NCBI GenBank assembly: GCA_040081465.1
Contig: JBEBGL010000002.1
Coordinates: forward strand, 248,001 to 312,000
Length of the DNA: 64,000 nt
Direction: 5' to 3'
Source of the DNA: UBA668 sp040081465
GTDB taxonomy: Bacteria; Actinomycetota; Acidimicrobiia; Acidimicrobiales; Ilumatobacteraceae
The notes under the pieces were generated by a model. That model worked only from the letters and a program-made list of their open reading frames with translations, ran no database searches and was not told the origin of the DNA. The first letter of the stretch is position 1; each line of letters starts with the position of its first letter. The translations under genes were made by a program, and so were the position numbers. Of this stretch, positions 17,903 to 26,613 are shown one piece after another.

Positions 17903-18543
17903 GACTTCTCCTTCGCCTTCACTGCGTTACGAACGATGACAACGCCACCCTTGGGGCCTGGCACCGAACCACGAACGAGCAACAAGTTGCGCTCGGGATC
18001 GGCCTCGACGACTTCAAGGTTCAACGTGGTTACTTGTTCGTGACCCATGTGGCCCGACATCTTCAAGCCCTTGAACACACGACCGGGATAACTGCACGAG
18101 CCGATTGCACCCGGCACACGGTGAGCCTTGTGGTTACCGTGGCTGGCGCCTTGGCCGGCGAAGTTGTGACGCTTCATCGTGCCGGCGAAGCCCTTGCCCT
18201 TGCTGACCGCGGTGACATCGACGAGCTCGCCCTTGATGAGGGTGTCGACCTTGATCTCTTGGCCGACTTCGAATCCATCGACCGAGTCGAGACGAAGTTC
18301 TACGAGCCGACGACCAGCGTCGACACCAGCCTTCGAGAAGTGACCCGCTTCGGGCTTGCTGAGCTTCTTCGCATCGCGGAAGCCATACGTCACTTGCAGT
18401 GCCGTGTAGCCGTCGCGCTCGGTGGTCTTCACCTGCACGATGCGCGCGGGCTCGACGCGAAGCACGGTGACAGGGACGACCTTGTCGTCGACCCACACCT
18501 GGCTCATGGCGACCTTTTCGCCAACTATCGCTTTCAGTGCCAT
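17899..18543 (-). CDS. rplC: 50S ribosomal protein L3
   Basis: 214 residues, start MALKAIVGEKVAMSQVWVDD. L3 is an early 23S binder whose central loop approaches the peptidyl transferase centre; the FAGTMKRHNFAGQGASHGNH region (~120-140) with the conserved Gln and His is intact. It is the first gene of this long ribosomal operon because rpsJ has been separated from it by an opposite-strand methyltransferase. Shine-Dalgarno-like AAAAGG precedes the ATG. Confidence 0.97.
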   Translation of the reverse strand: MALKAIVGEKVAMSQVWVDDKVVPVTVLRVEPARIVQVKTTERDGYTALQVTYGFRDAKKLSKPEAGHFSKAGVDAGRRLVELRLDSVDGFEVGQEIKVDTLIKGELVDVTAVSKGKGFAGTMKRHNFAGQGASHGNHKAHRVPGAIGSCSYPGRVFKGLKMSGHMGHEQVTTLNLEVVEADPERNLLLVRGSVPGPKGGVVIVRNAVKAKEKS

Positions 18544-18562
18544 CTCGGCAGCCTTTTCGGTT

Positions 18563-18628
18563 GGACCCGGAAGTTCGGGTATTCGGATTTACACGCAAAT
18601 GCTCCGCTGGCCAGACGGCCGGCGGAGC
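18563..18628 (-). promoter_or_regulatory. Two hairpins in the rplC leader
   Basis: Within the 259-bp gene-free region 18544-18802, minus strand. Hairpin 1 (18601-18628) pairs GCTCCGC with GCGGAGC, with an inner GGCC/GGCC pairing. Hairpin 2 (about 18565-18580) pairs ACCCG with CGGGT around a 6-nt loop, just before the rplC ribosome-binding site. No U-run follows either, so an intrinsic terminator is unlikely; a ribosomal-protein autoregulatory leader (L3 or L4) is a possibility. The remainder of the region shows nothing beyond the promoter candidates. Confidence 0.4.
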
Positions 18629-18722
18629 ACCGGAGTTGGTTATCGCTGTGAGGTTTCCCGCGAGCGGGACCGGCACAGACATCGATTGCAGTGCGCCGTC
18701 TAGAAGACGCACAGGACGTGAA

Positions 18723-18752
18723 ACTCTATCGGGAGCCAGCGATTTCCGGCAA
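18723..18752 (-). promoter_or_regulatory. Candidate sigma70-type promoter of the rplC-adk operon
   Basis: On the minus strand, TTGCCG (18752-18747) and TAGAGT (18728-18723) are separated by 18 bp, a reasonable -35/-10 pair of the TTGNNN/TANNNT type. It would give a leader of about 170 nt before rplC. This region also holds the divergent start of the methyltransferase. Assigned by eye only. Confidence 0.4.
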
Positions 18753-18790
18753 CCCAGGGTTTCAAGCGTTCCGGGGCTGGCGCCGAGCCA

Positions 18791-18796
18791 TAGCTT
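18791..18796 (+). promoter_or_regulatory. -10 element TAGCTT of a probable leaderless transcript
   Basis: TAGCTT fits TANNNT and ends six bases before the ATG at 18803 of the methyltransferase, so transcription would start at or next to the A of the start codon. One of seven such arrangements in the window. Confidence 0.45.
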
Positions 18797-18802
18797 GGGG
18801 AT

Positions 18803-19667
18803 ATGGCCAGCGAGGACACGCACAGTCTCGGCTACCACCAGGTCGACGAACATCCGAATGTGCCGGTGCTTGTAGCCACGATGGACTCGACCGCCAAATG
18901 GGAGGCAGTCCGCCAGCTGCGCGCGTGGGGAACGACGTGAGCTGGGGCTGGTCGCCGGTCAACGGCTGATCGACGTTGGCTGTGGCCTCGGCGAGGCGGC
19001 GCTCGCCCTCGCTGCCGATCTCGGCGACGATGGCGAGATCGTCGGTATCGATGTGTCCGCCGAGATGCTGCGAGTCGCCCAATCGAAGGCGGCCGACGCA
19101 CGCTGCCGGGTGCGCTTCACCCTTGGTGACGCCCTCGCGCTCGCCGAACCTGACGATTCTTTCGACGCGGCGCGATCCGAACGCACGCTTCAGTGGCTCA
19201 CCGACCCAATGGCTGCCGTCGCCGAAATGGCGCGCGTGGTGCGACCAGGTGGCCGAGTGTCGCTCATCGACACCGACTGGTCAACGCTTGCGATCGAAGT
19301 CGGCGACGACGAACTCGCCGGGAAGGTTCGCAACGCAATGAGCATCGAGCGAGGCCGACCATCGAACATCGGACGACGACTCCATGAACTCGTCCGCGAT
19401 GCGGGCTTGTCACCAGTCGCCAGAACGGAGGGCACACACACCTGGACCGCTTGGAACCCCGACGAGTCACAGGCACCCGACGGTTGCTTCTCGATGCAGA
19501 GTCTCGCCGGTGATCTCGTAGACAAAGAACAACTGGCGCCAGAAGCGCGCGATCAGTTTGTGTCGAAGATCCAGCAAGCAGCCCGAGAGAGTCGATTCTC
19601 GATGAGCCTCACGATGTACGCCGTGGTGGCCGTAGCCCCAGCCCGAGCTAGTTGGACTGGATTTTGA
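18803..19667 (+). pseudogene. Class I SAM-dependent methyltransferase, interrupted by a frameshift
   Basis: From ATG 18803 the frame reads MASEDTHSLGYHQ through MDSTAKWEAVRQLRAW and stops at 18938 (TGA). From about 18930 another frame (+1) continues with RRELGLVAGQRLIDVGCGLG, which is SAM motif I, then the LGDALAL, RTLQWL and VVRPGGRVSLID strands to 19667. Removing one G from the run GGGG (18927-18930) joins them into one ~287-residue methyltransferase. No ATG/GTG/TTG precedes motif I in the second frame, so the second part cannot work alone. Either a sequencing error in a homopolymer, a recent mutation, or programmed shifting. The 3' end overlaps rpsJ by 20 bp on the opposite strand. Confidence 0.75.
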
Positions 19668-19962
19668 TTTCGATATCTACGCCTGCTGGCAGCTCGATGC
19701 GCTGCAGGCTGTCGATCGTCTTCGCATTCGGGTCGACGATGTCGATCAGGCGCTTGTGTACGCGCATCTCGAAATGCTCGCGAGAGTCCTTGTCGATGTG
19801 CGGTCCACGAATCACCGTGTAGCGGTGCTTGTCGGTCGGCAACGGGATTGGCCCCCGCACCGTGGCGTTCGTACGAGTGACCGTCTCGACGATCTTGCGG
19901 GTCGACTGGTCGATGATCTCGTGATCGAACGCCTTCAAACGGATGCGGATGCTTTGCGCCAT
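19648..19962 (-). CDS. rpsJ: 30S ribosomal protein S10
   Basis: 104 residues, full length; S10 (NusE) also joins the NusB antitermination complex. Family sequences RIRLKAFDHEIIDQSTRKIV and RGPIPLPTDKHRYTVIRGPH are clear. It normally heads the S10 operon immediately before rplC. Here it ends a fusA-tuf-rpsJ unit (21 bp after tuf), and the next gene on its strand, rplC, is 1.1 kb away behind an opposite-strand methyltransferase. Confidence 0.97.
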   Translation of the reverse strand: MAQSIRIRLKAFDHEIIDQSTRKIVETVTRTNATVRGPIPLPTDKHRYTVIRGPHIDKDSREHFEMRVHKRLIDIVDPNAKTIDSLQRIELPAGVDIEIKIQSN

Positions 19963-19983
19963 GATGATTACGTGGGCCGTTCT

Positions 19984-21168
19984 CTACTTGGTGATCTTTG
20001 TTACGCGGCCGGCGCCGACGGTGCGGCCACCCTCGCGGATGGCGAAACGTAGGCCTTCGTCCATCGCGATCGCCTTACCAAGCTCAACCGAGATTGCGAC
20101 GTTGTCACCAGGCATAACCATCTCGGTACCGGCGGGGAGCTGGATGGTGCCAGTCACGTCGGTGGTACGGAAGAAGAACTGCGGGCGATAGTTGTTGAAG
20201 AACGGCTTATGACGCCCACCCTCACCCGAAGTGAGGACGTAGACCTGGCCCTCGAAGTTGGTGTGCGGAGTGATGCTGCCTGGCTTGCACAACACCTGGC
20301 CACGCTCGACATCTTCCTTCTTCGTACCGCGCAGCAGTGCGCCGATGTTGTCGCCCGCCATGCCCTCATCCAAGAGCTTGCGGAACATCTCAACACCAGT
20401 ACACACAGTCTTTTGCGTGTCCCTGAGGCCGACGATTTCGATTTCGTCGCCGGTGTGGACTTTGCCCTGCTCAACCTTGCCGGTGACGACCGTGCCGCGA
20501 CCGGTGATGGTGAACACGTCTTCGATCGGCATCAAGAACGGCTTGTCGAGTTCGCGCACAGGTTCCGGAACGCTTGCGTCGCATGCGTCCATTAGTTCCA
20601 TGATCTTGGCCTGCCACGCCTCGTCGCCTTCCAGCGCCTTCAACGCCGAAACGCGGACTACGGGGGCGGTGTCACCAGGGAACTCGTACTCCGACAACAG
20701 TTCGCGGACTTCGAGCTCGACTAGTTCGAGGAGTTCTTCGTCTTCCACCATGTCGGCCTTATTCAAGGCGACCACGATGTAAGGCACGCCAACCTGACGG
20801 GCCAACAACACGTGCTCACGGGTCTGGGGCATCGGACCATCGGTGGCGGCCACTACGAGGATTGCTCCGTCGACCTGCGCGGCGCCGGTGATCATGTTCT
20901 TGATGTAGTCAGCGTGACCAGGCATATCGACATGCGCATAGTGACGCTTCGCGGTCTCGTACTCGATGTGCGCGATCGAGATCGTGATACCACGAGCCTT
21001 CTCTTCCGGCGCCTTATCGATCTGATCGAACGGCGTATACGTCGCCAACCCCTTACCCGCCAACGTCTTAGAAATCGCAGCAGTCAAAGTCGTCTTCCCA
21101 TGGTCAATATGACCCATAGTTCCGATATTGACATGTGGCTTATTGCGCTCAAACTTGGCCTTGCTCAT
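19984..21168 (-). CDS. tuf: Elongation factor Tu
   Basis: 394 residues. GTPase delivering aminoacyl-tRNA. G1 is GHIDHGKTT (~19-27; Ile where Val is most common), G3 is DMPGH (~81), G4 is NKAD. Domains 2 and 3 are complete, ending RTVGAGRVTKI. It follows fusA by 85 bp; a GGAG ribosome-binding site precedes the ATG. Only one tuf gene is seen here. Confidence 0.97.
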   Translation of the reverse strand: MSKAKFERNKPHVNIGTMGHIDHGKTTLTAAISKTLAGKGLATYTPFDQIDKAPEEKARGITISIAHIEYETAKRHYAHVDMPGHADYIKNMITGAAQVDGAILVVAATDGPMPQTREHVLLARQVGVPYIVVALNKADMVEDEELLELVELEVRELLSEYEFPGDTAPVVRVSALKALEGDEAWQAKIMELMDACDASVPEPVRELDKPFLMPIEDVFTITGRGTVVTGKVEQGKVHTGDEIEIVGLRDTQKTVCTGVEMFRKLLDEGMAGDNIGALLRGTKKEDVERGQVLCKPGSITPHTNFEGQVYVLTSGEGGRHKPFFNNYRPQFFFRTTDVTGTIQLPAGTEMVMPGDNVAISVELGKAIAMDEGLRFAIREGGRTVGAGRVTKITK

Positions 21169-21253
21169 CGCAGTCTCCGTTGTCGGGAATCAATTGGGGT
21201 TGTCAAAGAACGTTGCGAGTGTAGCGGCAAGCGCCAGCACTACAACAGGTGAA

Positions 21254-23353
21254 CTATTCGCCGCGAACTCGCTTGATGATGTCGGTGGCGATGTTGGTCG
21301 GCACTTCCATGTACATGGCGAACTGCATCGTGTAGGTGGCGCGGCCCTGGGTGCGGCTGCGAAGGTCGGTCGAGTAACCGAACATTTCGCTCAGCGGGAT
21401 CTGCGCCTTGATGGTCTGCGCATTGCCACGAGCTTCCATGCCCTCGATGCGGCCACGACGGCTGGACAAGTCGCCCATCACGTCGCCCATGTAGTCGTCG
21501 GGGGTGACGACCTCAACCGCCATGATCGGCTCGAGGATGACCGGCTTGGCCAATTCGGCGGCCTTCTTGAACACCATCTGGCCGGCGATCTTGAATGCCA
21601 TTTCCGACGAGTCGACGTCGTGATACTGACCGTCGACAAGGGTGGCCTTCACGTCGACCGTCGGGTAGCCGGCGAGCACGCCCGAATCGAGCGCGCTCTG
21701 GATGCCCTGGTTGGTCGGGTTGATGTATTCGCGCGGGATCTTGCCGCCGCTGATCTTGTCGACGAACTCGTAACCCTTGCCCGGGTTGGGCTCGAGGTTG
21801 ATCTTGACGACAGCGAACTGGCCGGAACCACCGGACTGCTTGATGTGGCGGTACTCGACAGTCTCGACCTTCTTGGTAATGGTCTCGCGGTACGCCACTT
21901 GCGGCTTACCGACAGTGGCGACGACGCCGAACTCGCGCATCATGCGATCGACGAGGATCTCGAGGTGCAACTCGCCCATGCCTGAGATGACGGTCTGGCC
22001 GGTCTCTTCGTCCGAGCGAACGCGGAAGGTCGGGTCTTCATCGCTGAGCGACTTGAGCGCCTTGCCCAACTTGTCTTGGTCGTCCTTCGTCTTCGGCTCG
22101 ATGGCCACGTGGATCACGGGCTCGGGGAAGATCATGCGCTCGAGGATGATCGGGTTGCTGCGATCGCACAGCGTGTCGCCGGTAGTCGTGTCCTTGAAGC
22201 CAAGGCCAGCGACGATGTCGCCCGCCATCGCAACGTCGAGGTCTTCGCGCTGGTTGGCGTGCATTAGGAGAATTCGGCCAAGGCGCTCTTTGCGCTCCTT
22301 GGTCGAGTTGTAGACCTCTTCACCCTTGTTGATCGAGCCCGAGTAAACGCGGAAGTAGGTGAGCTTGCCGAACGGGTCGGCCACGATCTTGAAGGCCAGC
22401 GCCGCGAACGGCTCGGACTCGGATGGCTTGCGGTAGAGGACTTCTTCCTCGTGGTTGGGCTTGGTACCCGCCGTCGGCGGAATGTCGAGCGGGCTGGGAA
22501 GGAAGTCGATGACCGCGTCGAGCATCGGCTGCACGCCCTTGTTCTTGAACGCAGAACCGCACAGGATCGGAACGAAGTCGAAGGCGAGTGTGCCCTTACG
22601 GATCGCGCGCTTGACTTCGTCTTCGGTGACTGATTCGCCGGCGAGGTACTTCTCGAGCAACTCGTCGTCGCTGGTCGCGATGGTTTCCATCATCGCCTCG
22701 CGGTACTCCGCAGCCTGCTGTGCCATGTCGGCCGGAATGTCGACTTCGTCCCACTTGGCACCGAGTTCTTCGTCGGCCCAAATGAGCGCCTTCATCTTCA
22801 CTAGGTCGATGAGGCCGATGAACGGCTTGTTGCTCTCCGGGCCGCCTGAACCAATCGGAAGATGCAGCACAGCGGGCACTGCTTGCAAACGGGTCTTCAC
22901 CATGTCGACGGTGCGATAGAAGTCGGCGCCGATGCGGTCCATCTTGTTGACGAAGCACATGCGCGGCACTTTGTACTTGTTGGCCTGACGCCACACGGTC
23001 TCGGTCTGCGGCTCGACGCCAGCTACCGAGTCGAAGACGGTGACAGCACCGTCGAGCACGCGCAGCGAACGCTCGACCTCGATGGTGAAGTCGACGTGGC
23101 CGGGGGTATCGATGATGTTGATGCGGTGGTCGTTCCAGATGCACGTCGTGGCAGCGGAAGTGATGGTGATGCCGCGCTCTTGCTCTTGCGCCATGTGGTC
23201 CATGACCGCCGCGCCGTCGTGCACTTCACCGATCTTGTAGCTCTTGCCGGTGTAGTAGAGGATGCGCTCGGTGGTGGTCGTCTTACCGGCGTCGATGTGG
23301 GCCATGATGCCGATATTGCGGGTGCGCTCAAGGGGAAACTCGCGCTTAGCCAT
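21254..23353 (-). CDS. fusA: Elongation factor G
   Basis: 699 residues; translocase GTPase. G1 AHIDAGKTTTTE (~18-29), G3 DTPGHVDFT (~84-92), G4 NKMDR. All five domains are present. In most bacteria rpsL and rpsG precede fusA; here the upstream neighbour is a 118-bp leader, a palindromic repeat and a NERD-domain gene, so the str operon is split. The leader (23354-23470) contains an imperfect hairpin at about 23397-23418 and a weak promoter candidate, TTGACC at 23451-23446. Confidence 0.97.
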   Translation of the reverse strand: MAKREFPLERTRNIGIMAHIDAGKTTTTERILYYTGKSYKIGEVHDGAAVMDHMAQEQERGITITSAATTCIWNDHRINIIDTPGHVDFTIEVERSLRVLDGAVTVFDSVAGVEPQTETVWRQANKYKVPRMCFVNKMDRIGADFYRTVDMVKTRLQAVPAVLHLPIGSGGPESNKPFIGLIDLVKMKALIWADEELGAKWDEVDIPADMAQQAAEYREAMMETIATSDDELLEKYLAGESVTEDEVKRAIRKGTLAFDFVPILCGSAFKNKGVQPMLDAVIDFLPSPLDIPPTAGTKPNHEEEVLYRKPSESEPFAALAFKIVADPFGKLTYFRVYSGSINKGEEVYNSTKERKERLGRILLMHANQREDLDVAMAGDIVAGLGFKDTTTGDTLCDRSNPIILERMIFPEPVIHVAIEPKTKDDQDKLGKALKSLSDEDPTFRVRSDEETGQTVISGMGELHLEILVDRMMREFGVVATVGKPQVAYRETITKKVETVEYRHIKQSGGSGQFAVVKINLEPNPGKGYEFVDKISGGKIPREYINPTNQGIQSALDSGVLAGYPTVDVKATLVDGQYHDVDSSEMAFKIAGQMVFKKAAELAKPVILEPIMAVEVVTPDDYMGDVMGDLSSRRGRIEGMEARGNAQTIKAQIPLSEMFGYSTDLRSRTQGRATYTMQFAMYMEVPTNIATDIIKRVRGE

Positions 23354-23470
23354 CTCAGGTTTCTCTCTCTACTGGTGTCGTGCAGGTTCGGTCGTGTGGG
23401 CCAAAATCGGCCACAAGCACGGCTTCACACGCTATCGGCGGACTGGGTCAACCCGAACCACGACTTGACC

Positions 23471-23540
23471 CGAGTGTTTCGTGCCTGCACACGGGCAGGA
23501 AACACTCGACGCACCCAGAGCCTGCAGCAAACACTCGACT
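23471..23540. repeat. Palindromic repeat with 29-bp phasing (copy B, truncated)
   Basis: Reverse-oriented relative of the repeat at 6731-6832. Three of the four 9-mers are present (23471-23479, 23500-23508 and 23529-23537), again exactly 29 bp apart; the fourth, expected near 23442, is missing. Read on the minus strand, its first 20 nt and last 40 nt are identical to 6731-6750 and 6761-6800, with a diverged 10-nt spacer between. It begins at the last base of the NERD gene stop codon, as copy A begins four bases after the pyrC stop. Confidence 0.85.
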
Positions 23541-24808
23541 TAGCAGGCGGTGGCGGGGGCCGTTACCGGGGTGGGGGTGTTTGTGCTGCGACTGCCGTCG
23601 AGGAGGACGGCGCTGATGCGAATCGTGTACGAGGCGTTCGCGGGCTGGCCGTGCAGGATCGCCGACGTGTCTTCGGCGGCGTTCTTCCAGCCCGTCAGGC
23701 TGACCCAGGAATCGGTGATCAACATTTCGACGTCGTACTCGGCGAGGTCTGGGATGTCGCCAGGCCAAGTCGGCACCAGTTCCCAACCGGCTCCTGGCAC
23801 CGGACAAATCGCGGTGTACTGAACCAGAGGTGCCGGCAACGCGTTCATGACGGCTGTCGTCGTCGGAGCAGGCGGCGCGACAGTCGTCGATACGTCGGTC
23901 GTTGACGCGTCGGTCGTTGACGAGTCGACGCTCGATGCCACCGAGGAACCCGGGGTGTCCGACTTGTCGTCGCTCCAGACGAGACGCACGAGCGATCCGA
24001 TCGCGACCGCGAGCAAACAGAGAGCAGCGATGACCACACCGACACCCCACGCCGATCGGCGCCGAGGAGCTTTGCCGCGGGCAGGAGGAATCACAATCGC
24101 TGGCTCAACACGCGCGACAGGGGTCGCCACCGGACGGGCCGCGACTTGTCCGGCCATCGGGTCGGGGTTTGGCAGTCGCATGCCGCGATCGGGCACCGCC
24201 ACGGGTGCGCCGGTCGCTCCATCGATGCGCTCTACCGCGCCGGGCGTATGCAGCATGGGCATTGCACGTTGCGTGATGTCATAAACCTTGTCGGGGCCAA
24301 GCAGGGTGTGCGCGCCACGGGTGATTACTCGCACGATGTTCTCGTCGGCCGTCACCAACACGCCGTCGACGACACCGGGTGTAGCAGCGGGAAGCAATGT
24401 GTCGAGCAAGGCGAGCACCGGCACGACCGGCGTTGCCAACGTCTGCGTCATCAACTCCGACTCGACGCGCGCGCCCTCAAGAACGCTGCGCATCGAACGA
24501 TCGCCCGCCCACAATTGACCGTCGCGATAGTCGATGTGCTCTCCGTAGCGACGACTGACAACGATGAAGGCTCCACCAGGTCCGACGACCACGTGGTCGA
24601 TCGTGCCCTTCGAGCCCGGAACATTTAGGTCGTGCATGATTGCGTACGCCGCTGGCAGCTTGGCCAGCACCTCGCGCATCGTGGCCTGGTCGGCGGCAAT
24701 CGTCTCCAGCCAGTTGGCTTCCAGCGTCAACCGATCCGCGGTCGCGCGGCGCTGCCCTGCGTGGTGTCGCGCACTGCCGCCTGGAACTCCGCCTTCAATC
24801 ACGACCAT
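23540..24808 (-). CDS. NERD-domain membrane protein with extracytoplasmic C-terminal domain
   Basis: 422 residues in four parts. ~25-175: NERD-like (nuclease-related) domain, with IDHVVVGPGGAFIVVS, the hallmark strand. ~240-275: basic stretch KAPRRRSAWG then a single membrane helix (VGVVIAALCLLAVAIGSLV). ~280-325: Ser/Thr/Asp-rich linker. ~330-422: an extracytoplasmic domain with a fibronectin-III-like flavour (YTIRISAVLLDGS) and two Cys. The usual NERD metal/Lys motif after the strand (as in IEVK or DTK) is replaced by SRR, so nuclease activity is doubtful. Function unknown. Monocistronic, upstream of fusA. Confidence 0.75.
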   Translation of the reverse strand: MVVIEGGVPGGSARHHAGQRRATADRLTLEANWLETIAADQATMREVLAKLPAAYAIMHDLNVPGSKGTIDHVVVGPGGAFIVVSRRYGEHIDYRDGQLWAGDRSMRSVLEGARVESELMTQTLATPVVPVLALLDTLLPAATPGVVDGVLVTADENIVRVITRGAHTLLGPDKVYDITQRAMPMLHTPGAVERIDGATGAPVAVPDRGMRLPNPDPMAGQVAARPVATPVARVEPAIVIPPARGKAPRRRSAWGVGVVIAALCLLAVAIGSLVRLVWSDDKSDTPGSSVASSVDSSTTDASTTDVSTTVAPPAPTTTAVMNALPAPLVQYTAICPVPGAGWELVPTWPGDIPDLAEYDVEMLITDSWVSLTGWKNAAEDTSAILHGQPANASYTIRISAVLLDGSRSTNTPTPVTAPATAC

Positions 24809-24876
24809 TTATCGGCACCAATTCGCCTCACCTTGACCGAAGCTTGACGGTTCTGGCCGGGCATGATGGCACCCGC

Positions 24877-26613
24877 ATGTTGGTCCGACTTCTCCGTACA
24901 TACCTGGCCCGTTACCGCAAGCAGCTGATCGTGGTCGTGGTCTTGCAAGCGGTGCAGACCGTTGCGGCGCTTTTCTTGCCGACCCTGAACGCCGACATCA
25001 TCGACCGCGGTGTGGCGACGGGCGACACCGGCTACATCTGGAAGCACGGCGGCGTGATGCTGGCCGTCAGCGTGGCGCAGATCGGTTTTGCGATCTTCGC
25101 CGTCTACTACGGGTCGAAAGTCGCCATGGCGTTTGGTCGCGACATTCGCAGCGCGCTGTTTACCCGTGTCACCGAGTTCTCGGCTCGTGAGGTCACAACG
25201 TTCGGACCACCAAGCCTCATCACGCGAGTCACCAACGACGTGTCGCAGGTGCAGATGCTCGTGCAAATGACCTGCACCCTTCTAATCGCGGCACCGATGG
25301 TTGCTGCTGGCGGACTGGTGATGGCGTTGCGCGAGAACGCGCGTCTGACGCTGATCCTGGCCGTCGCCATTCCGGTACTGATCATCAGCCTCGGATCGAT
25401 CATCGCGCGCATGATTCCGACGTTCCGACAAATGCAAGTGCGCATCGACGACATGAACCGCGTGCTGCGTGAACAGATCAGCGGCATCCGCGTCGTGCGC
25501 GCATTCGTGCGCGAGCCGTTCGAGTCGGAACGATTCGGTCGCAGCAACAAGCAGCTCACCTCCGTCGCCCTGCGCGGTGGTCGCCTGATGGGACTGATGT
25601 TTCCGACGGCGATCGCCATCGTCAACTTGGCAAGCGTGACGGCCGTGTACTTCGGAGCGAACCTGGTCAACGGCGGCGACATGAAGATTGGTTCGCTGAT
25701 TGCGTTTCTCAGTTACCTGTTGCAGATTCTGATGTCGGTGATGCTGGCCACTTACATGGCCGCACTGGTGCCGCGAGCGTCGGTGAGCGCCGAGCGCATT
25801 CAGGAAGTTCTCGACACGCCGTCGAGCGTTGCCGACGGCGACGACCCAATACTGCAGTTGCCCGAGCATGCATCAGTCGAACTGCGCTCCGCCGGTTTCC
25901 AGTATCCGGGAGCTGAACATCCCGTGCTTGCCGACGTTTCGTTCCGGTGCGAAGCCGGCCAGACGACAGCGATCATCGGCAGCACCGGCTCTGGCAAGAC
26001 AACGCTGATCAGCTTGGTCGCTCGCCTCTTCGACGTGACCAGTGGTGCCGTGCTGATTAATGGTGTCGACGTGCGCGAACTCGCGACCGACGCGCTGTGG
26101 CAGCGCATTGGGCTGATGCCTCAGCGGCCGTACTTGTTCGGGGGAACAGTCGCCAGCAACCTTCGCTATGGCAAACCCGATGCGACCGACGACGAGTTGT
26201 GGGAGGCACTCGAAGTTGCGCAAGCTGCCGACTTCGTGCGCGAGATGCCCGATGGGCTGCACGCTCACATCGCGCAAGGCGGCAGCAACGTGTCGGGCGG
26301 GCAACGCCAACGTCTAGCGATCGCCCGAGCGTTGGTGCGCAAGCCCGCGATCCTGCTGTTCGACGACTCGCTGTCGGCGCTCGACATGGTTACCGACGCC
26401 CGACTGCGCGCCGCGCTAGTGCCGCACACGCGCGACGCGGCCGTGCTGATCGTGTCGCAACGAGTGACCAGCATCAAGCACGCCGACCAGATCCTCGTAC
26501 TCGAAGATGGCGAGCAGGTCGGCCTCGGCACGCATGACGAACTACTGCAGTCGTGCCCGACTTACGTCGAGATTGTGCACTCGCAGCTCACCGACGACGA
26601 GGCGGCAGCGTGA
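24877..26613 (+). CDS. ABC exporter subunit (permease-ATPase), Asp-type
   Basis: 578 residues. About six helices (first LIVVVVLQAVQTVAALF) and an ATPase domain: Walker A GSTGSGKTT (~370), canonical signature SGGQRQRLAIARAL, Walker B ILLFDDSLSALD with Asp for the catalytic Glu, and SQR where the switch His normally is. The frame is open from 24640, but the ATG at 24877 (MLVRLLRTYLARYRKQ) begins the transporter sequence. The next gene overlaps as GTGA and supplies the canonical Glu and His, so they form an asymmetric heterodimer like BmrCD/TM287-288. Substrate unknown. Confidence 0.92.
   Translation: MLVRLLRTYLARYRKQLIVVVVLQAVQTVAALFLPTLNADIIDRGVATGDTGYIWKHGGVMLAVSVAQIGFAIFAVYYGSKVAMAFGRDIRSALFTRVTEFSAREVTTFGPPSLITRVTNDVSQVQMLVQMTCTLLIAAPMVAAGGLVMALRENARLTLILAVAIPVLIISLGSIIARMIPTFRQMQVRIDDMNRVLREQISGIRVVRAFVREPFESERFGRSNKQLTSVALRGGRLMGLMFPTAIAIVNLASVTAVYFGANLVNGGDMKIGSLIAFLSYLLQILMSVMLATYMAALVPRASVSAERIQEVLDTPSSVADGDDPILQLPEHASVELRSAGFQYPGAEHPVLADVSFRCEAGQTTAIIGSTGSGKTTLISLVARLFDVTSGAVLINGVDVRELATDALWQRIGLMPQRPYLFGGTVASNLRYGKPDATDDELWEALEVAQAADFVREMPDGLHAHIAQGGSNVSGGQRQRLAIARALVRKPAILLFDDSLSALDMVTDARLRAALVPHTRDAAVLIVSQRVTSIKHADQILVLEDGEQVGLGTHDELLQSCPTYVEIVHSQLTDDEAAA

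Noticed and set aside
22862..23905. 347-codon plus-strand frame antisense to fusA and past its start
   Set aside because: No recognisable domain, covers the palindromic repeat and the NERD gene end; typical high-GC shadow.
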